A stretch of DNA of 45,925 nt from assembly GCF_012584455.1 (NCBI RefSeq), contig NZ_JABAEB010000021.1:1-45925 (forward strand). The letters run 5' to 3'. The DNA is from Shewanella oncorhynchi. GTDB lineage: Bacteria > Pseudomonadota > Gammaproteobacteria > Enterobacterales > Shewanellaceae. Both the position numbers and the translations under genes were made by a program. Position 1 is the first letter of the stretch; each line of letters begins with the position of its first letter. The notes under the pieces were generated by a model that worked only from the letters and a program-made list of their open reading frames with translations, was not told where the DNA came from and did no database searches. Below are positions 7,513 to 15,758 of the stretch, piece after piece.

Positions 7513-8259
7513 ATGTGGAAATGGTTACACCCTTACGCGGATCCTGAACGCGCATATAAATTATCAGGAACGTTATTTCCATGGTTTGCGATCTTAGCCG
7601 GTCTATTGATTGCTGTTGGCACTACATGGGGACTCGTCTTCGCGCCGACGGATTACCAGCAGGGTGATAGCTACCGTATTATCTTTATCCATGTTCCTGC
7701 CGCGTCTATGTCAATGGCGGCTTATATGGGTATGGCAACAGCGGCCTTTATCGGTCTAGTTTGGCAAATAAAACTTGCCGACTGGGCTGCAGCATCTATT
7801 GCTCCCATTGGTGCAGTAATCACCTTTATCGCACTCTTTACTGGAGCGGCATGGGGCAAACCTATGTGGGGTGCTTGGTGGGTATGGGATGCACGCTTAA
7901 CTTCTGAGCTGGTATTACTATTCCTATATCTAGGTGTGATCTCGCTCTATGCCTCATTTGAGGATAAAGTGCTCGCAGCTCGTGCAGCAGGGATCTTAGC
8001 GATCGTCGGTGTGATCAATATTCCTATCATCAAATACTCAGTTGAATGGTGGAGCTCATTACATCAACCGTCGACAATACGCATTACCGAGAAATCGACA
8101 ATGTCGACGGAAATGCTCTATCCACTGTTAATTAACATACTGGGTTTCGGTCTTATGATTGGCGCCATCACTATTGTTCGTTTTAGAGCAGAAATTTTAG
8201 CAAGAAATGGCATGCGCCCTTGGGTCCGTGAACTAGCTAAAGCGGAGGAGGTCAAATGA
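7513..8259 (+). CDS. ccmC: Haem-handling membrane protein CcmC
   Basis: A 248-residue six-helix protein of the HHP family that presents haem to CcmE. The WWD motif WGAWWVWD is at residues 119-126. The axial histidines fall at the same numbers as in E. coli: H60 in IFIHVPAA and H184 in SSLHQPST. The ATG follows the ccmB stop by a single base and the gene overlaps ccmD by 4 bases, so it is coupled to both neighbours. All catalytic features are intact. Confidence 0.97.
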   Translation: MWKWLHPYADPERAYKLSGTLFPWFAILAGLLIAVGTTWGLVFAPTDYQQGDSYRIIFIHVPAASMSMAAYMGMATAAFIGLVWQIKLADWAAASIAPIGAVITFIALFTGAAWGKPMWGAWWVWDARLTSELVLLFLYLGVISLYASFEDKVLAARAAGILAIVGVINIPIIKYSVEWWSSLHQPSTIRITEKSTMSTEMLYPLLINILGFGLMIGAITIVRFRAEILARNGMRPWVRELAKAEEVK

Positions 8260-8459
8260 TGCAATTCGATTCAATCAGTGATTTTTTTAATATGGGCGGC
8301 TATGCATTCTACGTATGGCTATCCTACGGAGTGACCTTCTTCTGCCTCTCTACGCTCATCATTACCAGCGCACGCCAAAAGCGTAAGGTGTTAATTGATA
8401 TCGCGAAAAAGATGGATAGAGAAGAACGCTTAAAAGAAACCAGGAGTACTAAATCGTGA
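8256..8459 (+). CDS. ccmD: Haem exporter small subunit CcmD
   Basis: A 67-residue protein with one membrane helix (about residues 18-40, starting in YAFYVWLSYGVT) and a basic cytoplasmic tail, as in CcmD (E. coli 69 residues). CcmD is needed to release holo-CcmE from CcmABC. The start overlaps the ccmC stop by 4 bases and the stop overlaps the ccmE GTG start by 4 bases, so all three are likely translationally coupled. Confidence 0.93.
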   Translation: MMQFDSISDFFNMGGYAFYVWLSYGVTFFCLSTLIITSARQKRKVLIDIAKKMDREERLKETRSTKS

Positions 8460-8944
8460 ACCCAAGACGCAAAAAAAGACTGACATTAGCTGTAGCATTA
8501 ATCGGTGGCGTTGCTGCGATTACTTCGCTTTTGCTCTATGCGCTGAACTCCAACTTGAACTTATTCTATACTCCGTCTGAAATTGTCCACGGCAAGACAG
8601 ACACTGGTGTAAAACCTGAAATTGGCCAACGTATTCGTGTCGGCGGAATGGTGACGGTAGGTTCTATGGTGCGAGATCCCAAAAGCTTGCATGTCGAATT
8701 TGCAGTACATGACTCCCTCGGCGGTGAAGTACTGGTCACTTATGACGACCTATTGCCCGATCTTTTCCGTGAAGGACAAGGCATTGTTGCTCAGGGTGTA
8801 CTGGGTGCTGATGGCAAACTAGAAGCAACTGAAGTACTGGCCAAGCATGATGAAAACTACATGCCACCAGAAGTCGCAGAAGCCATGGGCCAAAAGCACG
8901 AAAAGTTAGATTATAGCCAGCAAAAGGCACCAGATACTAAGTAG
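8456..8944 (+). CDS. ccmE: Periplasmic haem chaperone CcmE
   Basis: A 162-residue protein with an N-terminal membrane anchor (about residues 8-30), a beta-barrel domain and a flexible C-terminal tail. The covalent haem-binding histidine is H131 and the tyrosine ligand Y135 in AKHDENYMPPE, equivalent to H130 and Y134 of E. coli. CcmE receives haem from CcmC and passes it to CcmF. It starts with GTG, set by a strong CAGGAG (8441-8446) and the 4-base overlap with ccmD. It is the last gene of ccmABCDE, with a terminator 32 bases after the stop. Confidence 0.96.
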   Translation: MNPRRKKRLTLAVALIGGVAAITSLLLYALNSNLNLFYTPSEIVHGKTDTGVKPEIGQRIRVGGMVTVGSMVRDPKSLHVEFAVHDSLGGEVLVTYDDLLPDLFREGQGIVAQGVLGADGKLEATEVLAKHDENYMPPEVAEAMGQKHEKLDYSQQKAPDTK

Positions 8945-8976
8945 GTTATTGATGGATCAGCAATAGCGTACAAACT

Positions 8977-9013
8977 AAGCCTCCTAGCTTAATAACTAGT
9001 GAGGCTTTTTTAT
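8977..9013 (+). terminator. Terminator of ccmABCDE
   Basis: AAGCCTC (8977-8983) pairs with GAGGCTT (9001-9007), and an inner CTAG/CTAG pair extends the stem with one bulged base. A run of T residues follows (9006-9011). It lies just after ccmE and before the independently placed gene at 9078. Confidence 0.85.
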
Positions 9014-9077
9014 TATCTCAATATGCACAATTAAAGGTGGACTATACTCTAGGCAGCGCCAATACCTAAGACTGTAT

Positions 9078-10091
9078 ATGATTCAAATAAGACAACTAAA
9101 CTCTAGTTTGCAACACATTCTAAGCTTCCTAATTATCTGCTTGGTAGGCCTCTCTCAGGAAGCCAATGCTGCTAAAGTTGTTGTTATCGAAAGCTACCAT
9201 CATAGCTATCAATGGGACCAAGAATACTATCAAGCGATTTATGACACGCTCAGCCCTCACCACGATGTTAGTTATTTCGAGATGGATACCAAACGCTTAC
9301 CCGAAGAGCAATTTACTGAACGAGCTGACTTAGCATGGAAATACATTCAACAACAAGCACCTCAATTGGTTATTCTCGCCGATGATAATGCGGTTAATCT
9401 CTTACACCAGCGCCTAAATGACAGCCTAATCCCAGTAGTCTATTTAGGGGTGAACATGAATCCTAGAGAATATCATCTCAATGAACACAAACGCTTCACA
9501 GGCGTCATTGAGAGACCACTACTACGACGTTCTCTACTGCTCATTCAACGTTTACTACCGCAGACTGTACATAGAAAAATCTTAGTTCTATTCGACCAAG
9601 GAGTCACCTCTGACTCAGCGGCTGAATACATCAGTAAACAACACTCAAGCATGTTAGGCGATATCGAAGTTAATTTAGTGCAATTGTCACAGCTAACGGA
9701 TTGGCAGCGGAATGTATTGACCGCGAAGGAACAGGGTTATAACGCTATAGTCGTGGCGCTATACCACACAGTTAGAGATGCAGATAATCGCTCAGTAGAT
9801 GCAGATCAGCTCCTAAAATGGATATCTGAACATACTCCGGTACCGAATTTTGGGTTTTGGGGATTTAGTGTCTCTGCTGAAGGTAATATTGGTGGCTATG
9901 TTCTCGATGGCTATCATCATGGCAAGATTGCAGCGAATATGGCGACAAAAATACTCGGCGGCGAGAAACCCGAAAATATTTTCCCAGTAACAGATGATCT
10001 TGGAAAATACATGTTTAGCCAGAAAGGCTTAGCTAAATGGAATATCGTCCTCCCAAAAGAAATCGAGAAAACCACACTTTGGGTAAAATAG
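9078..10091 (+). CDS. Orphan periplasmic ABC-type substrate-binding-like protein
   Basis: A 337-residue protein with a clear signal peptide (hydrophobic residues 14-24, cleavage near ANA|AK at about 31). The two-lobed body begins KVVVIESYHHSYQWDQEYYQ, a pattern I associate with the ABC transporter substrate-binding family often annotated as TrpX-like (PF04392). Second-lobe features include HRKILVLFDQGVTSDSAAEY and the hinge-like stretch NIGGYVLDGYHHGKIAANMA. No permease, ATPase, sensor kinase or GGDEF gene lies nearby. It stands alone between the ccmABCDE terminator and the ribosomal alpha operon, with a terminator of its own. Its ligand and partner are unknown; it could serve a distant transporter or act as a sensor input. 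The Shine-Dalgarno and promoter are weak. Confidence 0.7.
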   Translation: MIQIRQLNSSLQHILSFLIICLVGLSQEANAAKVVVIESYHHSYQWDQEYYQAIYDTLSPHHDVSYFEMDTKRLPEEQFTERADLAWKYIQQQAPQLVILADDNAVNLLHQRLNDSLIPVVYLGVNMNPREYHLNEHKRFTGVIERPLLRRSLLLIQRLLPQTVHRKILVLFDQGVTSDSAAEYISKQHSSMLGDIEVNLVQLSQLTDWQRNVLTAKEQGYNAIVVALYHTVRDADNRSVDADQLLKWISEHTPVPNFGFWGFSVSAEGNIGGYVLDGYHHGKIAANMATKILGGEKPENIFPVTDDLGKYMFSQKGLAKWNIVLPKEIEKTTLWVK

Positions 10092-10103
10092 TAAAAAAGG
10101 CAT

Positions 10104-10133
10104 AAAAAAGCCGGGCTAATGCCCGGCTTTTTA
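10104..10133. terminator. Bidirectional terminator between the orphan binding protein and rplQ
   Basis: A 12-bp stem, AAAAAGCCGGGC (10105-10116) with GCCCGGCTTTTT (10121-10132), closes on TAAT and carries U-runs on both strands. It lies between two convergent genes and ends both the plus-strand gene and the long alpha-operon transcript. Confidence 0.93.
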
Positions 10134-10148
10134 AAAGTGTAACCTTAA

Positions 10149-10544
10149 TTACTCAGCAGCTTCAACATCAACAGCTTGAGCAGCTTCTGGGCGACCAACT
10201 AGCTCGATGTAAGCCATAGGGGCTTTATCACCAGCACGTAAACCGCACTTAAGGATACGGGTATAGCCACCAGGACGTTCCTGGTAACGTGGACCCAACT
10301 CAGTAAATAACTTACCAACGACTTCAGCGTCGCGAGTACGTGCAAACGCTAAACGACGGTTTGCAACGCTGTCACTCTTAGCAAGTGTTATCAGAGGCTC
10401 AACTACGCGACGCAGTTCTTTCGCTTTAGCCACAGTTGTCTTGATGATCTCATGACGAACTAGTGAACCGGCCATGTTGCGAAACATGGCTTGGCGATGA
10501 CTGCTGTTACGGTTTAGTTGACGACCACTCTTACGATGGCGCAT
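10149..10544 (-). CDS. rplQ: 50S ribosomal protein L17
   Basis: A 131-residue protein beginning MRHRKSGRQLNRNSSHRQAM, the characteristic L17 start (E. coli 127 residues), with a slightly longer acidic tail. L17 binds 23S rRNA near the peptide-exit tunnel. An AAGGA ribosome site precedes the ATG. It is the last gene of the alpha operon, 40 bases after rpoA, and is followed by a strong terminator shared with the convergent gene. Confidence 0.98.
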   Translation of the reverse strand: MRHRKSGRQLNRNSSHRQAMFRNMAGSLVRHEIIKTTVAKAKELRRVVEPLITLAKSDSVANRRLAFARTRDAEVVGKLFTELGPRYQERPGGYTRILKCGLRAGDKAPMAYIELVGRPEAAQAVDVEAAE

Positions 10545-10584
10545 GACCTAATCCTTATAACCTAAATCTGTACAAACCTGAGAC

Positions 10585-11574
10585 TTATAGGTCGTCTGCT
10601 AAACTAGCTGGAGGCCAGTTTTCCAAACGCATACCTAACGACAGTCCGCGAGAAGCTAAAACATCCTTAATTTCAGTAAGAGATTTCTTACCTAAGTTCG
10701 GGGTTTTCAGCAACTCAACTTCAGTGCGCTGTACCAGATCTCCGATGTAATGAATCGCTTCGGCTTTCAAGCAGTTAGCCGAACGTACAGTTAGCTCTAA
10801 ATCGTCGACAGGACGCAGCAGAATCGGATCGAATTCCGGTTTTTCTTCTTTCAGCTCTGGCTCAGTCACGTCACGTAACTCTACAAACGCATCTAGCTGT
10901 TCAGCCAGAATAGTTGCAGAACGACGGATAGCTTCCTCAGGATCGATAGTACCGTTTGTGGTCATATCGATAACGAGTTTATCTAAGTCAGTACGCTGTT
11001 CTACACGTGCTGCTTCTACATTGTAGGCAATACGTGCAACTGGCGAGAAAGAAGCATCAACCAGCAAGCGGCCGATTGGGCGATCATCGTCTTCGGTCTG
11101 TGCACGAGCAGATGCTGGTACATAACCACGACCACGCTCAACGCGAATACGCATGCTGATATCATTGTTACCTGTCAGATGACAGATAATATGATCAGGA
11201 TTCACGATAGTGACATCACCATCATGCGTGATATCTGCTGCGATGACAGGGCCTGCGCCGGACTTGCTCAACGTAAGCATAGCCTCGTCTTTACCCTCGA
11301 TGGTCACTGCTAACCCTTTCAGGTTTAACAAGATCTCAAGGATATCTTCTTGAACGCCTTCCTTACTGCTGTATTCGTGCAGTACACCGTCAATCTCGAC
11401 TTCGGTAACCGCGCAGCCGGGCATAGACGACAATAGGATGCGACGCAACGCGTTACCTAAAGTGTGGCCGAAACCACGCTCAAGTGGTTCCAATGTAACC
11501 TTGGCACGTGTTGAGTTAACCTGCTCGATATCAACGAGACGCGGTTTAAGAAATTCTGTAACAGAACCCTGCAT
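10585..11574 (-). CDS. rpoA: RNA polymerase alpha subunit
   Basis: A 329-residue protein, the same length as E. coli RpoA. The N-terminal domain dimerises and nucleates core assembly (for example ERGFGHTLGNALRRILLSS near residues 32-50). A linker near 235-245 leads to the C-terminal domain that binds UP elements and activators (RSANCLKAEAIHYIGDLVQR, then NLGKKSLTEIKDVL). Co-transcription with rpsM, rpsK, rpsD and rplQ ties alpha production to ribosome synthesis. GAGAGGA precedes the ATG. The UP-like element upstream of the rRNA P1 promoter at the left edge is the kind of site this domain contacts. Confidence 0.99.
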   Translation of the reverse strand: MQGSVTEFLKPRLVDIEQVNSTRAKVTLEPLERGFGHTLGNALRRILLSSMPGCAVTEVEIDGVLHEYSSKEGVQEDILEILLNLKGLAVTIEGKDEAMLTLSKSGAGPVIAADITHDGDVTIVNPDHIICHLTGNNDISMRIRVERGRGYVPASARAQTEDDDRPIGRLLVDASFSPVARIAYNVEAARVEQRTDLDKLVIDMTTNGTIDPEEAIRRSATILAEQLDAFVELRDVTEPELKEEKPEFDPILLRPVDDLELTVRSANCLKAEAIHYIGDLVQRTEVELLKTPNLGKKSLTEIKDVLASRGLSLGMRLENWPPASLADDL

Positions 11575-11598
11575 TGTGTCCTCTCTTGTTTGTTAGCC

Positions 11599-12219
11599 TT
11601 ACTTAGAGTAAAGCTCGACGATCAGCTGTTCGTTAATTTCCGCAGACAAATCGCTACGTTCTGGAACGCGCTTGAAAGCACCTTCCATTTTCGCGTTGTC
11701 GACTTCAACCCATGTAGGCTTCTCGCGTTGAGCTGCCACTTCTAAAGCCGCTTTAATACGAGCTTGAGTACGTGACTTCTCGCGGATGCTCACAACATCA
11801 TTCGCAGACACTTTGAATGATGGAATGTTAACAACACGACCGTTAACCATAATAGATTTATGGCTTACTAGCTGACGTGATTCTGCACGAGTTGCACCGA
11901 AGCCCATACGATAAACAACGTTATCAAGACGGGTTTCTAAAAGCTGAAGCAGGTTTTCACCTGTGTTGCCCTTAGTACGTGCAGCATCTTTGTAATAGTT
12001 ACGGAATTGTTTTTCTAACACACCGTAAATACGACGAACTTTTTGTTTTTCGCGTAACTGAGTACCGTACTCTGACAAACGTGGCTTACGAGCGCCATGT
12101 TGTCCAGGTGCAGTTTCCAGTTTACACTTTGAATCGATTGCTCTCACACCGCTTTTTAAGAAAAGGTCAGTACCTTCTCGGCGGCTGAGCTTGAGCTTGG
12201 GACCCAAGTATCTTGCCAT
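11599..12219 (-). CDS. rpsD: 30S ribosomal protein S4
   Basis: A 206-residue protein, identical in length to E. coli S4. It starts MARYLGPKLKLSRREGTDL and carries the S4 RNA-binding domain at about residues 96-158 (ETRLDNVVYRMGFG). S4 is a primary 16S rRNA binder needed for 30S assembly. In E. coli it is also the translational repressor of this operon through the rpsM leader; that leader is conserved here (see 13014-13095), so the same feedback is expected. There is no CXXC zinc motif near the N terminus, so this is the zinc-free type. Confidence 0.99.
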   Translation of the reverse strand: MARYLGPKLKLSRREGTDLFLKSGVRAIDSKCKLETAPGQHGARKPRLSEYGTQLREKQKVRRIYGVLEKQFRNYYKDAARTKGNTGENLLQLLETRLDNVVYRMGFGATRAESRQLVSHKSIMVNGRVVNIPSFKVSANDVVSIREKSRTQARIKAALEVAAQREKPTWVEVDNAKMEGAFKRVPERSDLSAEINEQLIVELYSK

Positions 12220-12251
12220 GATCTTTCTCCAACTATCCTAATGAAACGGCG

Positions 12252-12644
12252 TTATACACGACGCTTTTTAGGAGGACGACAACCATTATGAGGGATCGGC
12301 GTCACATCGGTAATGTTGGTAATTTTATAACCAACAGCGTTCAGCGCACGAATGGCTGACTCACGACCTGGACCTGGACCCTTCACAAACACTTCAAGGT
12401 TTTTTAAACCGTAGTCTTGAGCAGCAGCACCTGCACGCTCAGCAGCCACCTGTGCAGCAAATGGAGTAGATTTACGTGAACCACGGAAACCTGAACCACC
12501 TGAAGTAGCCCATGACAACGCATTACCTTGACGATCTGTAATGGTGACAATAGTGTTGTTGAAAGAAGCATGGATATGAGCCATGCCATCTGCAACCTGT
12601 TTACGTACGCGCTTACGCGGAGAACGTGACGGAACTTTAGCCAT
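12252..12644 (-). CDS. rpsK: 30S ribosomal protein S11
   Basis: A 130-residue protein with a basic N terminus (RKRVRKQ), the [17 protein letters not shown] core and the [13 protein letters not shown] terminus of the family (E. coli 129 residues). It sits in the 30S platform near the mRNA exit. It lies 15 bases downstream of rpsM in the alpha operon. Confidence 0.99.
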
Positions 12645-12659
12645 TGCTTTACCTTCCCG

Positions 12660-13016
12660 TTACTTTCTAATAGGTTTACGTGGACCTTTACGCGTACGCG
12701 CATTGGTCTTAGTACGTTGCCCACGGAGAGGCAGGCTACGGCGATGGCGGAGACCACGATAACAACCAAGATCCATAAGACGCTTGATGTTCATTGAAAT
12801 CTCACGACGTAAGTCACCTTCTACTAGGTATTTGGCGACTTCTTCGCGTAGTGTGTCTATTTGAGCTTCGCTCAATTCCTTGATCTTAGCAGTTTCAGCG
12901 ATTGCTGTAGCCGCGCAGATTGCTCTAGCGCGAGTACGGCCGATGCCGAAAATTGCAGTCAATGCGATGACTGTATGCTTTTGATCAGGAATGTTAATGC
13001 CAGCGATACGGGCCAC
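12660..13016 (-). CDS. rpsM: 30S ribosomal protein S13
   Basis: A 118-residue protein starting (V/M)[15 protein letters not shown] and ending in the lysine/arginine-rich tail [13 protein letters not shown]13 sits in the head of the 30S subunit and contacts tRNA and the 50S bridge. The frame extends 24 codons upstream, but the GTG at 13016 with AAGGAG at 13022-13027 aligns with E. coli, which also uses GTG here. It is the first gene of the alpha operon and, in E. coli, the target of S4 repression. Confidence 0.97.
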
Positions 13017-13095
13017 TATGCACTCCTTAAAGTTAAAGGCCAACTGCGAAAAGCCCGAAAGGATACTCGACAGTCGACAGATTTGCAAACAAAAT
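13014..13095 (-). promoter_or_regulatory. Alpha-operon leader (S4 autoregulatory RNA element)
   Basis: The minus-strand leader before rpsM keeps the blocks of the E. coli alpha-operon pseudoknot as I recall it: CGAGTATCC, then CGGGCTTTTC, then GGAGTGCATAGTGGCCCGTA, which spans the Shine-Dalgarno and the GTG start. In E. coli this RNA folds into a pseudoknot that S4 stabilises, trapping the 30S subunit. The conserved blocks lie in the right order and at similar spacing, so the same mechanism is likely here. The region between the blocks differs in sequence. Confidence 0.75.
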
Positions 13096-13126
13096 TTTGT
13101 TCAGCCCAATTCATGGGCTGAACAAA
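13096..13126 (-). other. Intercistronic hairpin between rpmJ and rpsM
   Basis: A perfect 13-bp stem, 13096-13108 with 13114-13126 (core CAGCCCA/TGGGCTG), has a 5-base loop. On the minus strand it is followed by AATTTTGTTTG rather than a clean U-run. It lies just downstream of the spc operon's last gene and upstream of the S4 leader. It may be a partial terminator, a 3'-end protector or a processing site. Confidence 0.7.
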
Positions 13127-13133
13127 TTACTTT

Positions 13134-13247
13134 TTAGCCTTGACGCTGTTTGTGTTTTGGTTCAACACAGATAACGCGTACAACGCCACTACGCTTGACG
13201 ATCTTGCAGTTACGGCAGATCTTCTTCACGGAAGCTCGAACTTTCAT
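13134..13247 (-). CDS. rpmJ: 50S ribosomal protein L36
   Basis: A 37-residue zinc-ribbon protein, translated by hand: it starts MKVRASVKKICRNCK and ends EPKHKQRQG. C11, C14, C27 and H32 form the zinc site, so this is the zinc-binding (C+) form. L36 binds 23S rRNA late in 50S assembly. It lies between secY and rpsM, as in E. coli, and closes the spc operon. Confidence 0.97.
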   Translation of the reverse strand: MKVRASVKKICRNCKIVKRSGVVRVICVEPKHKQRQG

Positions 13248-13268
13248 TTCATCACTCCGTAAAGCTAC

Positions 13269-14609
13269 TTAGCGACCAAAGCGATCTAAATTCGCTTTGT
13301 TAACTAGGTTAGCTTTCTTCATCACAGACTCATACTGATGAGACATCATATGCGTCTGAACCTGAGCCATGAAGTCCATGATTACGACTACCATAATTAG
13401 TAGTGAAGTACCGCCGAAATAGAACTGTACTTTCCACGCAATTAACATGAACTCCGGAATTAAGCAGATAAAGGTTATGTATAACGCGCCTGCCAATGTC
13501 AAACGGGTCATAACTTTATCAATGTAACGCGAAGTCTGTTCTCCAGGACGGATCCCAGGGATGAATGCACCACTCTTCTTCAAGTTATCTGCTGTTTCAC
13601 GTGGGTTAAACACCAACGCAGTATAGAAGAAACAGAAAAAGATAATCGCTGTTGCATATAATAATGAGTAAAGCGGTTGTCCAGGTGACACAGCCAGTGA
13701 AAAATCACTTAACCATGACATGGACTCATTTTGACCGAACCACTGAGCCAGTGTTCCAGGAAACAAAATGATGCTTGACGCAAAAATTGGCGGAATAACA
13801 CCTGCCATGTTTATTTTCAGCGGTAGATGGGTACTTTGCGCAGCGAACACCTTACGGCCTTGCTGACGCTTAGCATAGTTAACGACGATACGACGCTGAC
13901 CACGTTCCACAAACACTACAAAATAAGTCACTGCAAACACAATTACCGCGAGCAACAACAATACTAACACATTCAAGTCACCTTGACGCGCCTGCTCAGC
14001 CGTTTGGCCGATAGCGGAAGGTAATCCAGCAACAATACCTGCGAAAATCAAAATCGAGATACCATTACCTATACCACGTTCGGTAATTTGCTCACCTAGC
14101 CACATAAGGAACATAGTTCCTGTCACTAAGCTCACAACCGCAACAAAGTAGAATCCAAATCCAATGTTGACCACAAGGCCTGGCACTAAGTTTGGTAACC
14201 CGGTTGCAATACCGACCGACTGGAATGTACCCAGCACTAAGGTACCCCATCTGGTATATTGACTGATTTTCTTACGTCCTGATTCGCCTTCTTTTTTCAA
14301 TTCAGCGAGTGCAGGATGTACGACAGTCAACAGTTGCATGATAATCGATGCCGAAATGTACGGCATAATACCTAATGCAAAGATAGAGGCACGCTCAAGG
14401 GCACCACCCGAGAACATGTTAAACATGCCAAGGATGGTTCCACTTTGCTGAGCAAACAGCTCTGCTAATACAGCTGCGTCAATACCAGGAATTGGCACAA
14501 ACGAACCGGCTCTAAAGACGATAATCGCACCAATCACGAACAGGAGGCGAGCTTTCAATTCAGAAAGTCCACCTTTCGCGCTTTTTAAATCAAGTCCTGG
14601 TTTTGCCAT
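13269..14609 (-). CDS. secY: Protein translocase channel subunit SecY
   Basis: A 446-residue membrane protein with ten predicted helices (E. coli 443 residues). It forms the protein-conducting channel with SecE (also in this window) and SecG. Recognisable parts are RAGSFVPIPGID after the first helix, the cytoplasmic loop NYAKRQQGRKVF and the C-terminal helix region. The frame extends 18 codons upstream, but MAKPGLDLKSA at 14609, with GAGGA before it, is the family start. Its stop is 21 bases before rpmJ and its start 7 bases after rplO. Confidence 0.98.
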   Translation of the reverse strand: MAKPGLDLKSAKGGLSELKARLLFVIGAIIVFRAGSFVPIPGIDAAVLAELFAQQSGTILGMFNMFSGGALERASIFALGIMPYISASIIMQLLTVVHPALAELKKEGESGRKKISQYTRWGTLVLGTFQSVGIATGLPNLVPGLVVNIGFGFYFVAVVSLVTGTMFLMWLGEQITERGIGNGISILIFAGIVAGLPSAIGQTAEQARQGDLNVLVLLLLAVIVFAVTYFVVFVERGQRRIVVNYAKRQQGRKVFAAQSTHLPLKINMAGVIPPIFASSIILFPGTLAQWFGQNESMSWLSDFSLAVSPGQPLYSLLYATAIIFFCFFYTALVFNPRETADNLKKSGAFIPGIRPGEQTSRYIDKVMTRLTLAGALYITFICLIPEFMLIAWKVQFYFGGTSLLIMVVVIMDFMAQVQTHMMSHQYESVMKKANLVNKANLDRFGR

Positions 14610-14616
14610 CGACGTA

Positions 14617-15051
14617 TTATTCCTCGATCTTACCGCCGGCAGCTTCAATAGCTGCACGTGCACCTTTGGTTACCTTCAGACCTTTAACAGTCACAGGGCG
14701 CTCAATGGTACCTGAAAGAACAATTTTCGCAAACTGGATGTTGCGAGTTATTACGTTCGCATCTTTCAGAGCGTTTAAGTCGATAACATCACCGTTAACT
14801 TTTGCCAGTTCGAGTACACGAACTTCAGCTGTTACCATAGCGCGACGCGAGGTAAAACCAAATTTAGGTAAACGGATTTTCAGTGGCATTTGACCACCTT
14901 CGAATCCTGGGCGTACACCGCCACCAGAGCGAGACTTTTGGCCTTTATGACCACGACCCGCTGTTTTACCTAGACCTGAGCCCATACCACGGCCTACACG
15001 CTTTGGTGCATGCTTAGAGCCTGCAGCTGGAGATAGAGTGTTTAAACGCAT
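14617..15051 (-). CDS. rplO: 50S ribosomal protein L15
   Basis: A 144-residue protein, the same length as in E. coli. It has the glycine- and basic-rich N-terminal extension (RVGRGMGSGLGKTAGRGHKG) that reaches into 23S rRNA, and the conserved GGQMPL(K)IRLPKFG segment. It is a late assembly protein of the 50S subunit. It follows rpmD by 3 bases and GGAGGA precedes the ATG. Confidence 0.99.
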   Translation of the reverse strand: MRLNTLSPAAGSKHAPKRVGRGMGSGLGKTAGRGHKGQKSRSGGGVRPGFEGGQMPLKIRLPKFGFTSRRAMVTAEVRVLELAKVNGDVIDLNALKDANVITRNIQFAKIVLSGTIERPVTVKGLKVTKGARAAIEAAGGKIEE

Positions 15052-15054
15052 CTA

Positions 15055-15237
15055 TTAATCCTCCACCTTAACCATGTAGTAGACCTTGTTGATCATACCG
15101 CGAACAGAAGGAGTATCTTCTAATTCAACAGTGTGACCAATGCGACGCAAACCAAGACCCGTTAGGGTTGCACGGTGCTTCGGTAAACGACCGATACCGC
15201 TTTTAGTTTGAGTAACTTTTACAGTTTTAGTTGCCAT
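15055..15237 (-). CDS. rpmD: 50S ribosomal protein L30
   Basis: A 60-residue protein with the L30 fold pattern: KTVKVTQTKSGIGRLPKHRA, then LGLRRIGHTVELEDTP (E. coli 59 residues). It binds 23S and lies near the 5S rRNA side of the 50S subunit. It lies 6 bases after rpsE and 3 before rplO, an arrangement usual for spc operons. Confidence 0.98.
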   Translation of the reverse strand: MATKTVKVTQTKSGIGRLPKHRATLTGLGLRRIGHTVELEDTPSVRGMINKVYYMVKVED

Positions 15238-15243
15238 GGTGCA

Positions 15244-15747
15244 TTACCCCCGAATTTCGTCAACATTCAGGCCACGCTTAGCTGCGATTTGCGAAGGTGA
15301 CTTCATGTGCACCAATGCATCGACAGTCGCGCGAACGATGTTGATCGGGTTAGTAGAACCGTATGCTTTTGACAGAACGTTATGCACGCCTGCTACTTCC
15401 AATACGGCACGCATTGCGCCACCGGCAATAATACCAGTACCTTGTGATGCAGGTTGCATGTACACAAGTGAACCAGTATGACGACCTTTAACTGGGTGAT
15501 GCAGAGTACCTGCATTCAACTCAACGGTCACAATGTTACGACGAGCTTTTTCCATCGCTTTTTGAATCGCGGCTGGAACTTCACGTGCTTTGCCATAGCC
15601 ATAGCCAATCTTACCGTTACCGTCACCCACTACTGTCAGTGCTGTGAAGCTAAAGATACGACCGCCCTTAACTACTTTAGAAACACGATTAACTGCAATT
15701 AATTTCTCTTGCAGATCGTCTTTTTGCTGAGCTTCTAATTTAGCCAT
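15244..15747 (-). CDS. rpsE: 30S ribosomal protein S5
   Basis: A 167-residue protein, as in E. coli. It has the double-stranded RNA-binding-like N domain ([19 protein letters not shown]) and the [18 protein letters not shown] segment of the C domain. S5 contributes to decoding accuracy and to mRNA unwinding at the entry site. The spectinomycin-site loop (about residues 20-30) looks normal ([11 protein letters not shown]). It is 11 bases downstream of rplR. Confidence 0.99.
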
Positions 15748-15758
15748 TTTATAACCCC

